From assembly GCA_022361535.1 (NCBI GenBank), contig JAKSAU010000674.1, positions 1 through 5,768 of the forward strand: a DNA stretch of 5,768 bases. The letters are read 5' to 3'. Position 1 is the first letter of the stretch. Each line of letters opens with the position of its first letter. This stretch comes from Desulfobacterales bacterium. Its GTDB lineage: Bacteria; Desulfobacterota; Desulfobacteria; Desulfobacterales; Desulfobacteraceae. Shown here one piece after another: positions 1 to 5,697 of this stretch. The notes beneath the pieces are model-generated. The model did no database searches and had not been told where the DNA came from. It was given only the letters and a program-made list of their open reading frames with translations. Made by a program: the position numbers and the translations under genes.

Positions 1-643
1 CGACCAGAAACCCGACCAGGAGAGCCATGGAGCCTAAGAGGTTTAATACCCGGTTTTTTTGTTTGGCTTTGGTGAACCATATGGAGAACATGAGTAAAAA
101 GACCACACCCCAGACGATTGGAAGAGTTACGGGCATTTGGGCCATCCTGCCGAACTCGGCATTAAACGCGGCAATGGCCCCGCCAAAGATGATGGCTGCC
201 CGAAGCTCCACCGGCACCCATTGGAAGAATCGTTTTCCAAGGCCGGTTACCGCAAAGAATAAAAATATGGCAGATACACAAATGGTCACGGCCATCATCG
301 CATGGATGGCAGGAAGTCCTGCGTCAAATTTTCCCAAAAAGGCCATGACCAAAGGCAGGGCCGGGGTGATCCATCCAGGTGCAAATGGTTCACCGCAGAT
401 GACTGTGGGTACGACCCAAAGCCAGAACAATTGTATGAGAACAACAGCCCAGGCCACTTCAAACGGTACCTGGAAATATTTCATGGTCAGTGCTGCTACC
501 ACACCGCCGGTGGCAGTGGTAAGCAGACCTCCCTGGATAATTTCAGGCATGGAAAAGTTGACATGAATACCTGGAATCCGGGTGGTAAATTTTCCCCAGG
601 AAATACCGGGTTGGGATTTGCCGTGCTCTCGTTTGACTGCCAT
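1..643 (-). CDS. Polytopic membrane protein, putative transporter (N-terminal part, cut by window edge)
   Basis: This reading frame starts at an ATG at 643 and stays open for 214 codons to the left edge, so the C-terminus is missing. I translated it by hand. After a polar N-terminus of about 30 residues it is strongly hydrophobic. Probable membrane segments lie near residues 35-57, 62-83, 88-104, 113-134, 147-163, 172-190 and 199-214. A conspicuous motif, GEPFAPGWITPALPLV (residues 84-99), has the Gly/Pro-rich re-entrant look of substrate-binding segments in APC-superfamily carriers such as NCS2/SLC23 or SulP, but I cannot assign a family or substrate. The start is well supported by an AAGGAGG ribosome-binding site five bases upstream. 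The gene lies downstream of the two-component operon, in the same direction and beyond a candidate terminator. It is therefore probably transcribed separately and is a plausible regulatory target of that system (inference). It could also be a non-transport membrane protein. Confidence 0.8.
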   Translation of the reverse strand, partial: MAVKREHGKSQPGISWGKFTTRIPGIHVNFSMPEIIQGGLLTTATGGVVAALTMKYFQVPFEVAWAVVLIQLFWLWVVPTVICGEPFAPGWITPALPLVMAFLGKFDAGLPAIHAMMAVTICVSAIFLFFAVTGLGKRFFQWVPVELRAAIIFGGAIAAFNAEFGRMAQMPVTLPIVWGVVFLLMFSIWFTKAKQKNRVLNLLGSMALLVGFLV

Positions 644-648
644 GGAAA

Positions 649-655
649 CCTCCTT
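649..655 (-). promoter_or_regulatory. Strong ribosome-binding site of the transporter-like gene
   Basis: On the minus strand this reads AAGGAGG and lies five bases before the ATG at 643. It is a near-perfect complement to the 16S rRNA tail and fixes the start codon. The contrast matters: the exonuclease, DarP and histidine kinase starts have no comparable site. Confidence 0.85.
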
Positions 656-669
656 GTGACTTCGGGTTG

Positions 670-698
670 ATGAAAAAGAAAATGACTCTTTGTCTCAA
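670..698 (-). promoter_or_regulatory. Weak candidate sigma-70-type promoter for the transporter-like gene
   Basis: On the minus strand a TTGAGA hexamer (693-698, 5/6 to the -35 consensus) and a TTTCAT hexamer (670-675, 4/6 to the -10 consensus) are 17 bases apart. This would start transcription roughly 20 bases before the start codon, between the candidate terminator and the gene. It is the only reasonably spaced pair I found here. The -10 match is poor, so an activator-dependent promoter or another sigma factor remains possible. Confidence 0.25.
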
Positions 699-712
699 AT
701 CACTTGTTTCAG

Positions 713-779
713 GATGTTCCGGCATCATGAGCACGACAGCTTACCAGGTCAGAATGAAAGCAAATGGAACATCTGGTAA
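713..779 (-). repeat. Two overlapping inverted repeats upstream of the transporter-like gene
   Basis: Two inverted repeats interlock. TTACCAG (741-747) pairs with CTGGTAA (773-779) across 25 bases. GATGTTCC (713-720) pairs with GGAACATC (766-773) across 45 bases. They share base 773 and are interleaved, so both stems would not easily form together in one RNA. They could form alternative leader structures if transcription starts upstream of them. As DNA they could be a spaced operator for the neighbouring response regulator. No known riboswitch consensus was recognised. Confidence 0.3.
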
Positions 780-798
780 TGTCATATGCATTCTAAGG

Positions 799-846
799 AA
801 AAGAAAAAATAGGCAGCAATCCCATATTCATGTATGGCGGTTGCTG
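799..846 (-). terminator. Candidate Rho-independent terminator of the kinase-regulator operon
   Basis: On the minus strand CAGCAA (841-846 side) and CCATA form a two-part stem with TATGG and TTGCTG (814-819 side). The stem has 6 plus 5 base pairs, a small internal loop and a 6-base apical loop (827-832). It is followed after four bases by a T-rich tract, TTTTTTCTTTT (799-809). It lies about 54 bases beyond the response-regulator stop, which is the expected place. The stem is only moderately GC-rich, so termination may be partial. Confidence 0.55.
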
Positions 847-853
847 AAATAGG

Positions 854-872
854 TGTAGGTTGGGAACCTACA
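854..872. repeat. Perfect 8-bp dyad with 3-base centre, downstream of the response regulator
   Basis: TGTAGGTT, GGG, AACCTACA is a perfect inverted repeat starting 27 bases beyond the response-regulator stop. Neither strand has a T-run directly after it, so it is not a standard terminator by itself. It may be a protein-binding dyad or an RNA hairpin that stabilises the 3' end ahead of the terminator at 799-846. Confidence 0.4.
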
Positions 873-899
873 AAGAAAACGATATGGGGGAAGGTTGGC

Positions 900-1565
900 T
901 TAAGACTCTTTAATTTCTCCGGTTTCAACCCAGAGAACGGCACAGCGGACCAGCTCACTTGCGTTTGTCAGGTTCAGCTTTTCCTTGATCCGCTCCCGGT
1001 AAGTACCAACGGTTTTAATGCTGATGTTCAGCTGCATAGCAATTTGTTTGGAGGAAAGCCCTTTACCGATGAGTTGGAAAATTTCCAGTTCCCGGTCTGT
1101 AATCCTGGCTAAAGGAGACTCATGGGCCAAATCCGGCTGTTTTCTGAACACATTGAGCAAATGGCTCATGATTTTCGGGCTGACATGGATGTGGCCGTCC
1201 ATGATGTTCCTAATGGCGCTGACCACCGATTCAGACGCTTCCTGCTTCATGATATACCCTTTGGCTCCGGCAAGCAGGCAGCGTTCTGCATGAAGGGCTT
1301 CGTCGTGCATGGATAAGACAAGGGTGTTGCAGGGTTTATGGTCTGAATGAATCTCTTTTACAAGGTCCATGCCATTGCTCTCTTTAAGGGAAAGGTCCAC
1401 GATGGCCAGGTCCGGCCGGCAGGACTGAATAAGATCCAGGGCTGTGTCCACATCTTCGGCCTCTCCACAGACCCGCATATCCGGCTCATGGTTGATCATA
1501 TCTTTTAAGCCCATCCTGAAAATGGGGTGGTCTTCAACAATAAGAATGTCATAGCAGTCTGTCAT
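900..1565 (-). CDS. NarL/LuxR-family two-component response regulator
   Basis: This 221-residue cytoplasmic DNA-binding regulator should accept a phosphoryl group from the kinase encoded just upstream. The receiver domain covers about residues 5-122. It has the acidic pair E11-D12, phospho-acceptor D57 in the IVDLSL strand, switch residue S85 and conserved K107 in GYIMK. A linker leads to a LuxR-type helix-turn-helix at about 153-215. This includes ITDRELEIFQLIGKGLSSKQ and the recognition-helix region around IKTVGTYRERIKEKL. Length and architecture match the family, with no key residue missing. The start codon overlaps the kinase stop by one base (TAATG), and I see no strong ribosome-binding site, so translation is probably coupled to the kinase. 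Its target genes are unknown. The downstream transporter-like gene and the operon itself are the natural candidates by position (inference). Confidence 0.95.
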   Translation of the reverse strand: MTDCYDILIVEDHPIFRMGLKDMINHEPDMRVCGEAEDVDTALDLIQSCRPDLAIVDLSLKESNGMDLVKEIHSDHKPCNTLVLSMHDEALHAERCLLAGAKGYIMKQEASESVVSAIRNIMDGHIHVSPKIMSHLLNVFRKQPDLAHESPLARITDRELEIFQLIGKGLSSKQIAMQLNISIKTVGTYRERIKEKLNLTNASELVRCAVLWVETGEIKES

Positions 1566-3835
1566 TATTGTATTTCCATTGGGTTGGGCAACTCCAGGGT
1601 CATCCGGGTGCCATGGGGTTCCGGGGAATTATCAAATTTTAAAGTGGCTCCGATCCGGCCAGCACGATAAGACATAATCCGAATACCCATACCAGTGCCG
1701 GACTTCTGATCCTTGACACCCTGCCCGTTGTCCGTAACTGTCAGCACTACCTGGTCCGGTTCGCAGGCCAGGCGGATTTGGATGGTTGAGCAACCAGCGT
1801 GTTTGACGGCGTTATGGACCGCCTCATGCGCAATGTAGTAGACATGGGTGGCCACATTGTTATCTGCAAATGGCCGGGCAAAATCATTTTCCGGCAGGGT
1901 ATCCGGCTCGCAAATAAGTGTGCATTTGATTTTAAATACATCACTCACATATGTGGCCAAAGCCTCAAGGGAATGGTTAAACCCTCGGTCTTCAAGGTTT
2001 ACCGGAGAAAGCCCCCTGGATAGCGCCCTGGTTTTTTCAATTGCGTCCAAAATGAGCTCACGGATTTTTTTTGCCCTGCCGGTCTCCTCAGAAAGGTCGG
2101 GCAAGTGAAGGGAATTATCATTGCCGGTATTGGCTTTGTCTTCAAGCCTGCGGCCCAGCATCTTTGTCATCACCTCGATTCCGATAAGTTGGGGGCCAAG
2201 ATCATCATGCAGGGACATGGCGATTTTCTGCCTTTCGTTCTGGGAGATATTCAGGATTTCACGCTCCAAGCGGCGGGATTCGGTAATATCTGCCATGGCT
2301 CCGAGAATGCAAGCCTCTCCCCACAGATCCACTTTTTCCCCTGAGATCATTCCCTGGCGGTTCTCATTGGCAGCGTTTTTGAACCGGATTTCCCTATTTT
2401 TTAATGAGCGCAGCTCCCGGATCTCTTTGAAAAGAGCCCGACCCTCTTCCCGGTTTCTGAAAAAAGATATAGATAGCATTTCCTTACCGATCAGATCCTG
2501 GAGACCAAACCCGGTTATGGAAAGAAAGCTGTCATTGACATTGATGATTTTCCCGGTATCCAATGTGGCGATAAACATGCCTGATGGGCTGGATCTAAAG
2601 GCTTTGGAAAACATTTCTTCAGATAACCGCAGCGCTTTTTCATTCTGCCTGCGTTGTGATATTTCTCCTCGCAAATCCTTAGAATAAACTTCCAACTTGT
2701 CCATAAACCGATTGAAATATCCTGCCAGCTGGCCGATTTCATCGGAAGAGCGAACCGGCATGCGTACGTTAAAATTACCCGAAGCACCTTGGTCAAACCG
2801 GTTCATAAGCGCCCTTAGCGGCCGGACTACAGACGCATTAATCCAAAAAGAAAAGGCAAACACCATAACAGAAATGACCAATACAATGGCAATAATGACG
2901 GATTTTACCGTTTTCACCGGGGCATAAATTTCATCCAGGTAGGTCGTTGATCCCACGATCCAGTCATATTCTGGAATATAATTGAATATTACCATTTTTT
3001 TCCGGGCGTTTGCCTCTCCTGGATTTTGCCAGGAATAAATGGCCTTGCCTGTTTTCATTTCACAGATTTTTCTAACCCAGTAGTTACCATCCTTGTCTTT
3101 GATATTAAAATAGTTTCCTGTCATAAATGGATGGATGACAATATTGCCCTTACTGTCGTTGATATAGGCATAGCCACTTTTACCGAATTTCAGGCTTAAG
3201 ACGCTGGATTTAAAGTCATCTATTTTAATCAGTTCCTTAAATTCCTCCCTGTATGACGATACGGCAATAATCCAGTCCCAGGGCTCAAAATAAGCCATAT
3301 ACATGGCTTTGGGCTTGAATTCTTTGTCTTCGGGATTTTTCCAGTCATACTCGAGGTACCCGGTCTTTTTTTGGATCATCTGCCTAACAAAGCTGCGCTC
3401 CATGAAGTTTTTTCCTGCCACCCCGGGATTTGGATGCTCAATGGCAATGCCGTTGGAATCGGCACAGAAAATATATCCTGTTTTGCCGATGATCTGGGAA
3501 AACAGAATTTTGCGGCACATGATCTTGGCTTCCTCTTCGGTGATCTGGTTCTTTTTAAAATCAGAATAAAACGCCTGGATAATTTCCCGGTTCTTTTCAG
3601 CTACGGCCCGAAGGTGATTATGGATGGAAGTATCAGCAGCGGTTTTGACCATGTTGAGAATGGTTGAAGTGGTATTGGTCAGTTCACTTTCAATGTTGGA
3701 TTCAATGGTTTTTTCGACCTGAAAAATGATAATACTGCCGCCCACAAGTAAGGCAAGCAGGAAAGCAATAGTATAGCCGCCCAAAAGCTTGGACCGGATT
3801 CTCAGGTCCATGAAAAATTGGAAAAACCGGTTCAT
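1565..3835 (-). CDS. Membrane sensor histidine kinase with tandem Cache domains, HAMP, PAS and NarX-type kinase core
   Basis: This is a 756-residue inner-membrane kinase. A first membrane helix (about 18-39) and a second (about 312-334) bracket a large periplasmic sensor built from two Cache-type units. Each contains a matching core, GKTGYIFCADSNG (117-129) and GKSGYAYINDSKG (218-230), and each ends in a WDWII/YDWIV strand (186-190, 290-294). A HAMP linker follows (about 335-388, with VRPLRAL), then a PAS domain (about 405-518, ending in ADITESRR). The HisKA_3 dimerisation domain has phospho-acceptor H543 in SLHDDLGPQL. The HATPase_c domain shows the N box (HEAVHNAVKHA, 670-680), DNGQG (702-706) and GTGMG (713-717). 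All catalytic motifs are intact. Cache domains usually bind small extracellular ligands such as carboxylates, amines or amino acids; the ligand here is unknown. The partner regulator overlaps the 3' end. The ATG at 3835 lacks a clear ribosome-binding site; M9 is an alternative start, but it would shorten the basic N-terminal flank. Confidence 0.95.
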   Translation of the reverse strand: MNRFFQFFMDLRIRSKLLGGYTIAFLLALLVGGSIIIFQVEKTIESNIESELTNTTSTILNMVKTAADTSIHNHLRAVAEKNREIIQAFYSDFKKNQITEEEAKIMCRKILFSQIIGKTGYIFCADSNGIAIEHPNPGVAGKNFMERSFVRQMIQKKTGYLEYDWKNPEDKEFKPKAMYMAYFEPWDWIIAVSSYREEFKELIKIDDFKSSVLSLKFGKSGYAYINDSKGNIVIHPFMTGNYFNIKDKDGNYWVRKICEMKTGKAIYSWQNPGEANARKKMVIFNYIPEYDWIVGSTTYLDEIYAPVKTVKSVIIAIVLVISVMVFAFSFWINASVVRPLRALMNRFDQGASGNFNVRMPVRSSDEIGQLAGYFNRFMDKLEVYSKDLRGEISQRRQNEKALRLSEEMFSKAFRSSPSGMFIATLDTGKIINVNDSFLSITGFGLQDLIGKEMLSISFFRNREEGRALFKEIRELRSLKNREIRFKNAANENRQGMISGEKVDLWGEACILGAMADITESRRLEREILNISQNERQKIAMSLHDDLGPQLIGIEVMTKMLGRRLEDKANTGNDNSLHLPDLSEETGRAKKIRELILDAIEKTRALSRGLSPVNLEDRGFNHSLEALATYVSDVFKIKCTLICEPDTLPENDFARPFADNNVATHVYYIAHEAVHNAVKHAGCSTIQIRLACEPDQVVLTVTDNGQGVKDQKSGTGMGIRIMSYRAGRIGATLKFDNSPEPHGTRMTLELPNPMEIQ

Positions 3836-3843
3836 GGTATATG

Positions 3844-3873
3844 TCTATACGCCATGAAACCATTTAAAATCAA
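3844..3873 (-). promoter_or_regulatory. Weak candidate promoter directly upstream of the histidine kinase
   Basis: On the minus strand TTGATT (3868-3873, 4/6) and TATAGA (3844-3849, 4/6) are separated by 18 bases. Only eight bases lie between the -10 hexamer and the kinase ATG, so the transcript would begin at or very near the start codon and be leaderless. This agrees with the lack of a ribosome-binding site, but both hexamers are weak. The alternative is read-through from the methionine sulfoxide reductase gene 68 bp upstream. Confidence 0.25.
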
Positions 3874-3903
3874 CGGGTTTTTCTTTTGAAGACAAGGCGT
3901 CGA

Positions 3904-4371
3904 TTAAAGAAAAGGGTCAAGCAGAGACAGGATCTTTTCCAAAGGTGCGATGTCTGATGTGTCAAACTGGGCCAGTTCTTGTGAATCAATATCAAGCACA
4001 GCAATCACTTTGTCATTTTTCATCACTGGCATAACGATTTCACTTTTTGATCGTGAATCACAGGCAATATGACCGTCAAAGGCCTCAACGTCAGGTACCA
4101 CAACTGCCTGCCGGGTTTTAGCACCATGGAGACAGACCCCTGAATCTTTAAGCACCTGGCAGGCAAGGGTACCCTGATAAGGCCCTACATGGAGCGTGCT
4201 TTCGGGACCTGTAAAATAAAAGCCTGTCCAGAAATGATGAGGCATCTTATGGTGGAGAACGGCAACAATGGTGGCCATGGCAGATATAAGGTTTGGCGAT
4301 TTGTCTTTGATCAGGTCTTCAAGCTGGTCATAGATCCTTTCGTATCGAGCAAGGCGTTTGGGGTCGGCCAT
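3904..4371 (-). CDS. msrC: Free methionine-(R)-sulfoxide reductase (GAF fold)
   Basis: This 155-residue cytoplasmic enzyme should reduce free L-methionine-(R)-sulfoxide to methionine, normally with thioredoxin as the electron donor, as part of oxidative-damage repair. The whole protein is one GAF domain of the YebR/fRMsr family. Family signatures visible are FWTGFYF (47-53), HVGPYQGTLAC (61-71), SGVC (77-80), FDGHIACD (98-105), SEIVMPV (110-116) and VLDIDS (125-130). All three redox cysteines are present at C71, C80 and C104. The first spacing is nine residues, against the ten I recall for E. coli, so there is a one-residue deletion in the loop. Length is typical (about 150-180). It follows darP by 4 bp, so the two are almost certainly co-transcribed. 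A GAAGGA motif 11 bases upstream (4383-4388) is an acceptable but distant ribosome-binding site. Confidence 0.93.
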   Translation of the reverse strand: MADPKRLARYERIYDQLEDLIKDKSPNLISAMATIVAVLHHKMPHHFWTGFYFTGPESTLHVGPYQGTLACQVLKDSGVCLHGAKTRQAVVVPDVEAFDGHIACDSRSKSEIVMPVMKNDKVIAVLDIDSQELAQFDTSDIAPLEKILSLLDPFL

Positions 4372-4375
4372 TGTT

Positions 4376-4879
4376 TTAGTTATCCTTCAGGTATTGGGTA
4401 ACGATCTTTGTAAGTGCATTCAGGGATTTTGAGGCTTTCTTTTTCTTTGCCCTGTCTTTGTTGGCATTTCTTATCAATTGCCGCAGGTGCTGACGATCGG
4501 TTTGGGGATTAAGAGAAAGAAATTCCTCAATGGCGTCATGGCTGCCGGTTAAAAGTTTGTTTAACCAAGCCTCAGTTTCTTTATTGGCTTTGGGTTGAAC
4601 AACCTGACTGGGATCAGCTTTGAATGTAGCAAGGGCAAGGCGGATGGGTTCAGGATCCACATCCCGCATTAATGCACCGATAAATTGCCTGTGGCGCCTG
4701 GCTGCTACATTGGACGTAATGGTTTTGGCATCAACGAGGGCCTTGTAAAGATCCTGGGGCAGTTCCAGGTGCTTTAGCTGGCTGGCTGGCAGGTTGGCAA
4801 GTTCTTCACCCAGTTTTTGCAGGGCTTCAGCTTCTTTTTTCTTTTGGGTTTTGCTTATATATTCATTTTCTTCGATCAT
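4376..4879 (-). CDS. darP: DarP/YjgA-family ribosome maturation factor
   Basis: This is a 167-residue, highly charged, mostly helical protein of the DUF615/YjgA family. In E. coli the protein associates with late 50S precursors and promotes maturation of the peptidyl-transferase centre. Recognised family stretches are SKTQKKKEAEALQKLGEEL (9-27), LPASQLKHLELPQDLYKAL (30-48), ITSNVAARRHRQFIGALMR (54-72) and the lysine-rich C-terminal RNA-binding-like region (139-152, DRAKKKKASK). It is slightly shorter than the E. coli protein (about 183). The ATG at 4879 has no obvious ribosome-binding site. In the gap up to the exonuclease gene I found no in-frame ATG, GTG or TTG, so the start is effectively forced. 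It lies 69 bp after the exonuclease gene and 4 bp before the methionine sulfoxide reductase gene. Confidence 0.92.
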   Translation of the reverse strand: MIEENEYISKTQKKKEAEALQKLGEELANLPASQLKHLELPQDLYKALVDAKTITSNVAARRHRQFIGALMRDVDPEPIRLALATFKADPSQVVQPKANKETEAWLNKLLTGSHDAIEEFLSLNPQTDRQHLRQLIRNANKDRAKKKKASKSLNALTKIVTQYLKDN

Positions 4880-4948
4880 GGCAGAACTATAAATTAGGAG
4901 AGACAGGCTTGTAAAGCCATACTTTAAGGCAAGGTTTAGATCGGGTCT

Positions 4949-5461
4949 TCAGCAGGTCTTTATCCGGGTTCTGTAAAAGGTCTCCTGAACAATATAGGCG
5001 TCTGCGCTGGCCCTGTGTCGGGTCAGATCCATGGATGAAATCACTTTTTCTTTTGTGTTGTGCCAGATTTCCATTTGGGGTTCAGTGAGTATCCGCTCCA
5101 GGGGACTGACACTGAATGCCTGCCGGATACCGGCTTCTGAAAAAAGCCGGGTAATCCATGGTTTGTCTACGACCCATCCGTCAGTATAAACGGTGAGTCC
5201 CTCAAGAAGCCGGTTGAGTTCTTTTGCGACGTCTTCAAGCCGTTTTCCATGCCTGACAAGAATTTCACGGGTAATACAATGGGTTTTTTCCGCAGCTTTA
5301 TCCCAGTGGGTCCATCTATGAGACGGGAGAATCAAGCTGCAATACCGGTTGTCCTTTTCCATGGCTACACCGATCTCTATGGGATAGGATTTGCTTCCGA
5401 ATCCTGAAGCTTCCACATCCACGATAAAGGGTCGCAATAATTTATGGTTGCTTTTTGCCAT
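4949..5461 (-). CDS. DEDDh-type 3'-5' exonuclease (DnaQ-like fold)
   Basis: This is a 170-residue single-domain protein of the RNase H-like exonuclease fold, expected to remove nucleotides from 3' ends of DNA or RNA using two metal ions. Motif I is FIVDVEASGFG with D15 and E17. The following YPIEIGVA strand (26-33) is typical of the fold. Motif II is probably in YTDGWVVDKPWI, with D99 (or D94) as the third acidic ligand. Motif III is HRASADAYI with H149 and D154, giving the DEDDh order. The closest named relatives would be stand-alone DnaQ-like exonucleases; I cannot tell whether the substrate is DNA or RNA. The ATG at 5461 is forced, because no in-frame ATG, GTG or TTG lies between it and the upstream in-frame stop, yet it has no ribosome-binding site. 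It opens the minus-strand gene series, with the large hairpin element about 100 bp upstream. Confidence 0.85.
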   Translation of the reverse strand: MAKSNHKLLRPFIVDVEASGFGSKSYPIEIGVAMEKDNRYCSLILPSHRWTHWDKAAEKTHCITREILVRHGKRLEDVAKELNRLLEGLTVYTDGWVVDKPWITRLFSEAGIRQAFSVSPLERILTEPQMEIWHNTKEKVISSMDLTRHRASADAYIVQETFYRTRIKTC

Positions 5462-5561
5462 GGGTATTGAATCGTAAACGTTGAATTTATATAAGGAGCT
5501 TTTTATAAACTACCCTGTTTTATAGAGAATGGCAAATTTCGTTTTGTATGTTCAGTATAAA

Positions 5562-5697
5562 CTTTCACACAGGCTAATGGTATATACATATACCGGCTCT
5601 TTTATCCCGGAACCGGCTGCCGTATTTTTGGAAAAAATACGCCTGATGCCGTTTTCCGGGACAAAAGAGCCTGAGTGCTATCGTTAAGTGTGTGAGT
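5562..5697. ncRNA. Three-way-junction inverted-repeat element; candidate structured RNA
   Basis: A closing stem, TCACACA (5565-5571) with TGTGTGA (5689-5695), encloses a perfect 6-bp hairpin (5579-5594) and a long hairpin (5595-5671). The two inner hairpins abut without a spacer. Roughly 42 perfect pairs in 136 bases are far more than chance would give. On the plus strand a TATAAA hexamer (5556-5561) sits just before the first arm, where a -10 box would lie for an RNA starting at the closing stem, but no good -35 accompanies it. It is not an intrinsic terminator, because no T-run follows on either strand. Possible identities are a stand-alone structured RNA, a retron-like msr-msd RNA with its partner gene past the right edge, a structured leader of the exonuclease gene (minus strand), or a palindromic mobile repeat. 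The strand and the identity are both unresolved. Confidence 0.35.
5595..5671. repeat. 77-nt near-perfect hairpin
   Basis: Successive paired blocks are GGCTCTTTT (5595-5603) with AAAAGAGCC (5663-5671), TCCCGGAA (5605-5612) with TTCCGGGA (5654-5661), CGGC (5614-5617) with GCCG (5648-5651), and GTATTTTT (5622-5629) with AAAAATAC (5633-5640) around a GGA triloop. That is 29 pairs. A single A/C mismatch separates the first two blocks, and there is an asymmetric internal loop near the top. The palindrome is directly visible in the sequence; its role is not. Confidence 0.95.

Noticed and set aside
27..566. A 179-codon plus-strand reading frame opposite the transporter-like gene.
   Set aside because: The minus-strand frame has a perfect ribosome-binding site and a clear membrane-protein pattern; the plus frame is low-complexity and is its antisense shadow.
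543..734. A 63-codon minus-strand frame overlapping the start of the transporter-like gene.
   Set aside because: It overlaps the well-supported gene in another frame, has no convincing ribosome-binding site and resembles no protein family I know.
790..819. A promoter for the transporter-like gene made of TTGCTG and TAGAAT on the minus strand, 18 bases apart.
   Set aside because: The -35 hexamer matches only three of six bases, and it is part of the stem of the candidate terminator, which explains it better.
2121..2687. A 188-codon plus-strand frame opposite the histidine kinase.
   Set aside because: It is antisense to conserved PAS and HisKA_3 coding sequence and is rich in Ser/Arg/Leu as expected for a shadow frame.
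5595..5671. The long hairpin as an intrinsic transcription terminator.
   Set aside because: No T-run follows it on either strand: the plus side continues TGAGTGC and the minus side continues into the small hairpin.
5529..5687. A 52-codon plus-strand reading frame (starts MANFVLYVQYKLS) running through the right-end element.
   Set aside because: It lies across both inner hairpins, has no proper ribosome-binding site and shows no family resemblance; the palindrome explains the sequence better than coding.
5562..5697. The right-end element as an integron attC site; GTTAAGT (5684-5690) matches the R' core GTTRRRY.
   Set aside because: No matching RYYYAAC core is present in the left arm, and the long uninterrupted 29-bp hairpin is unlike the attC layout.
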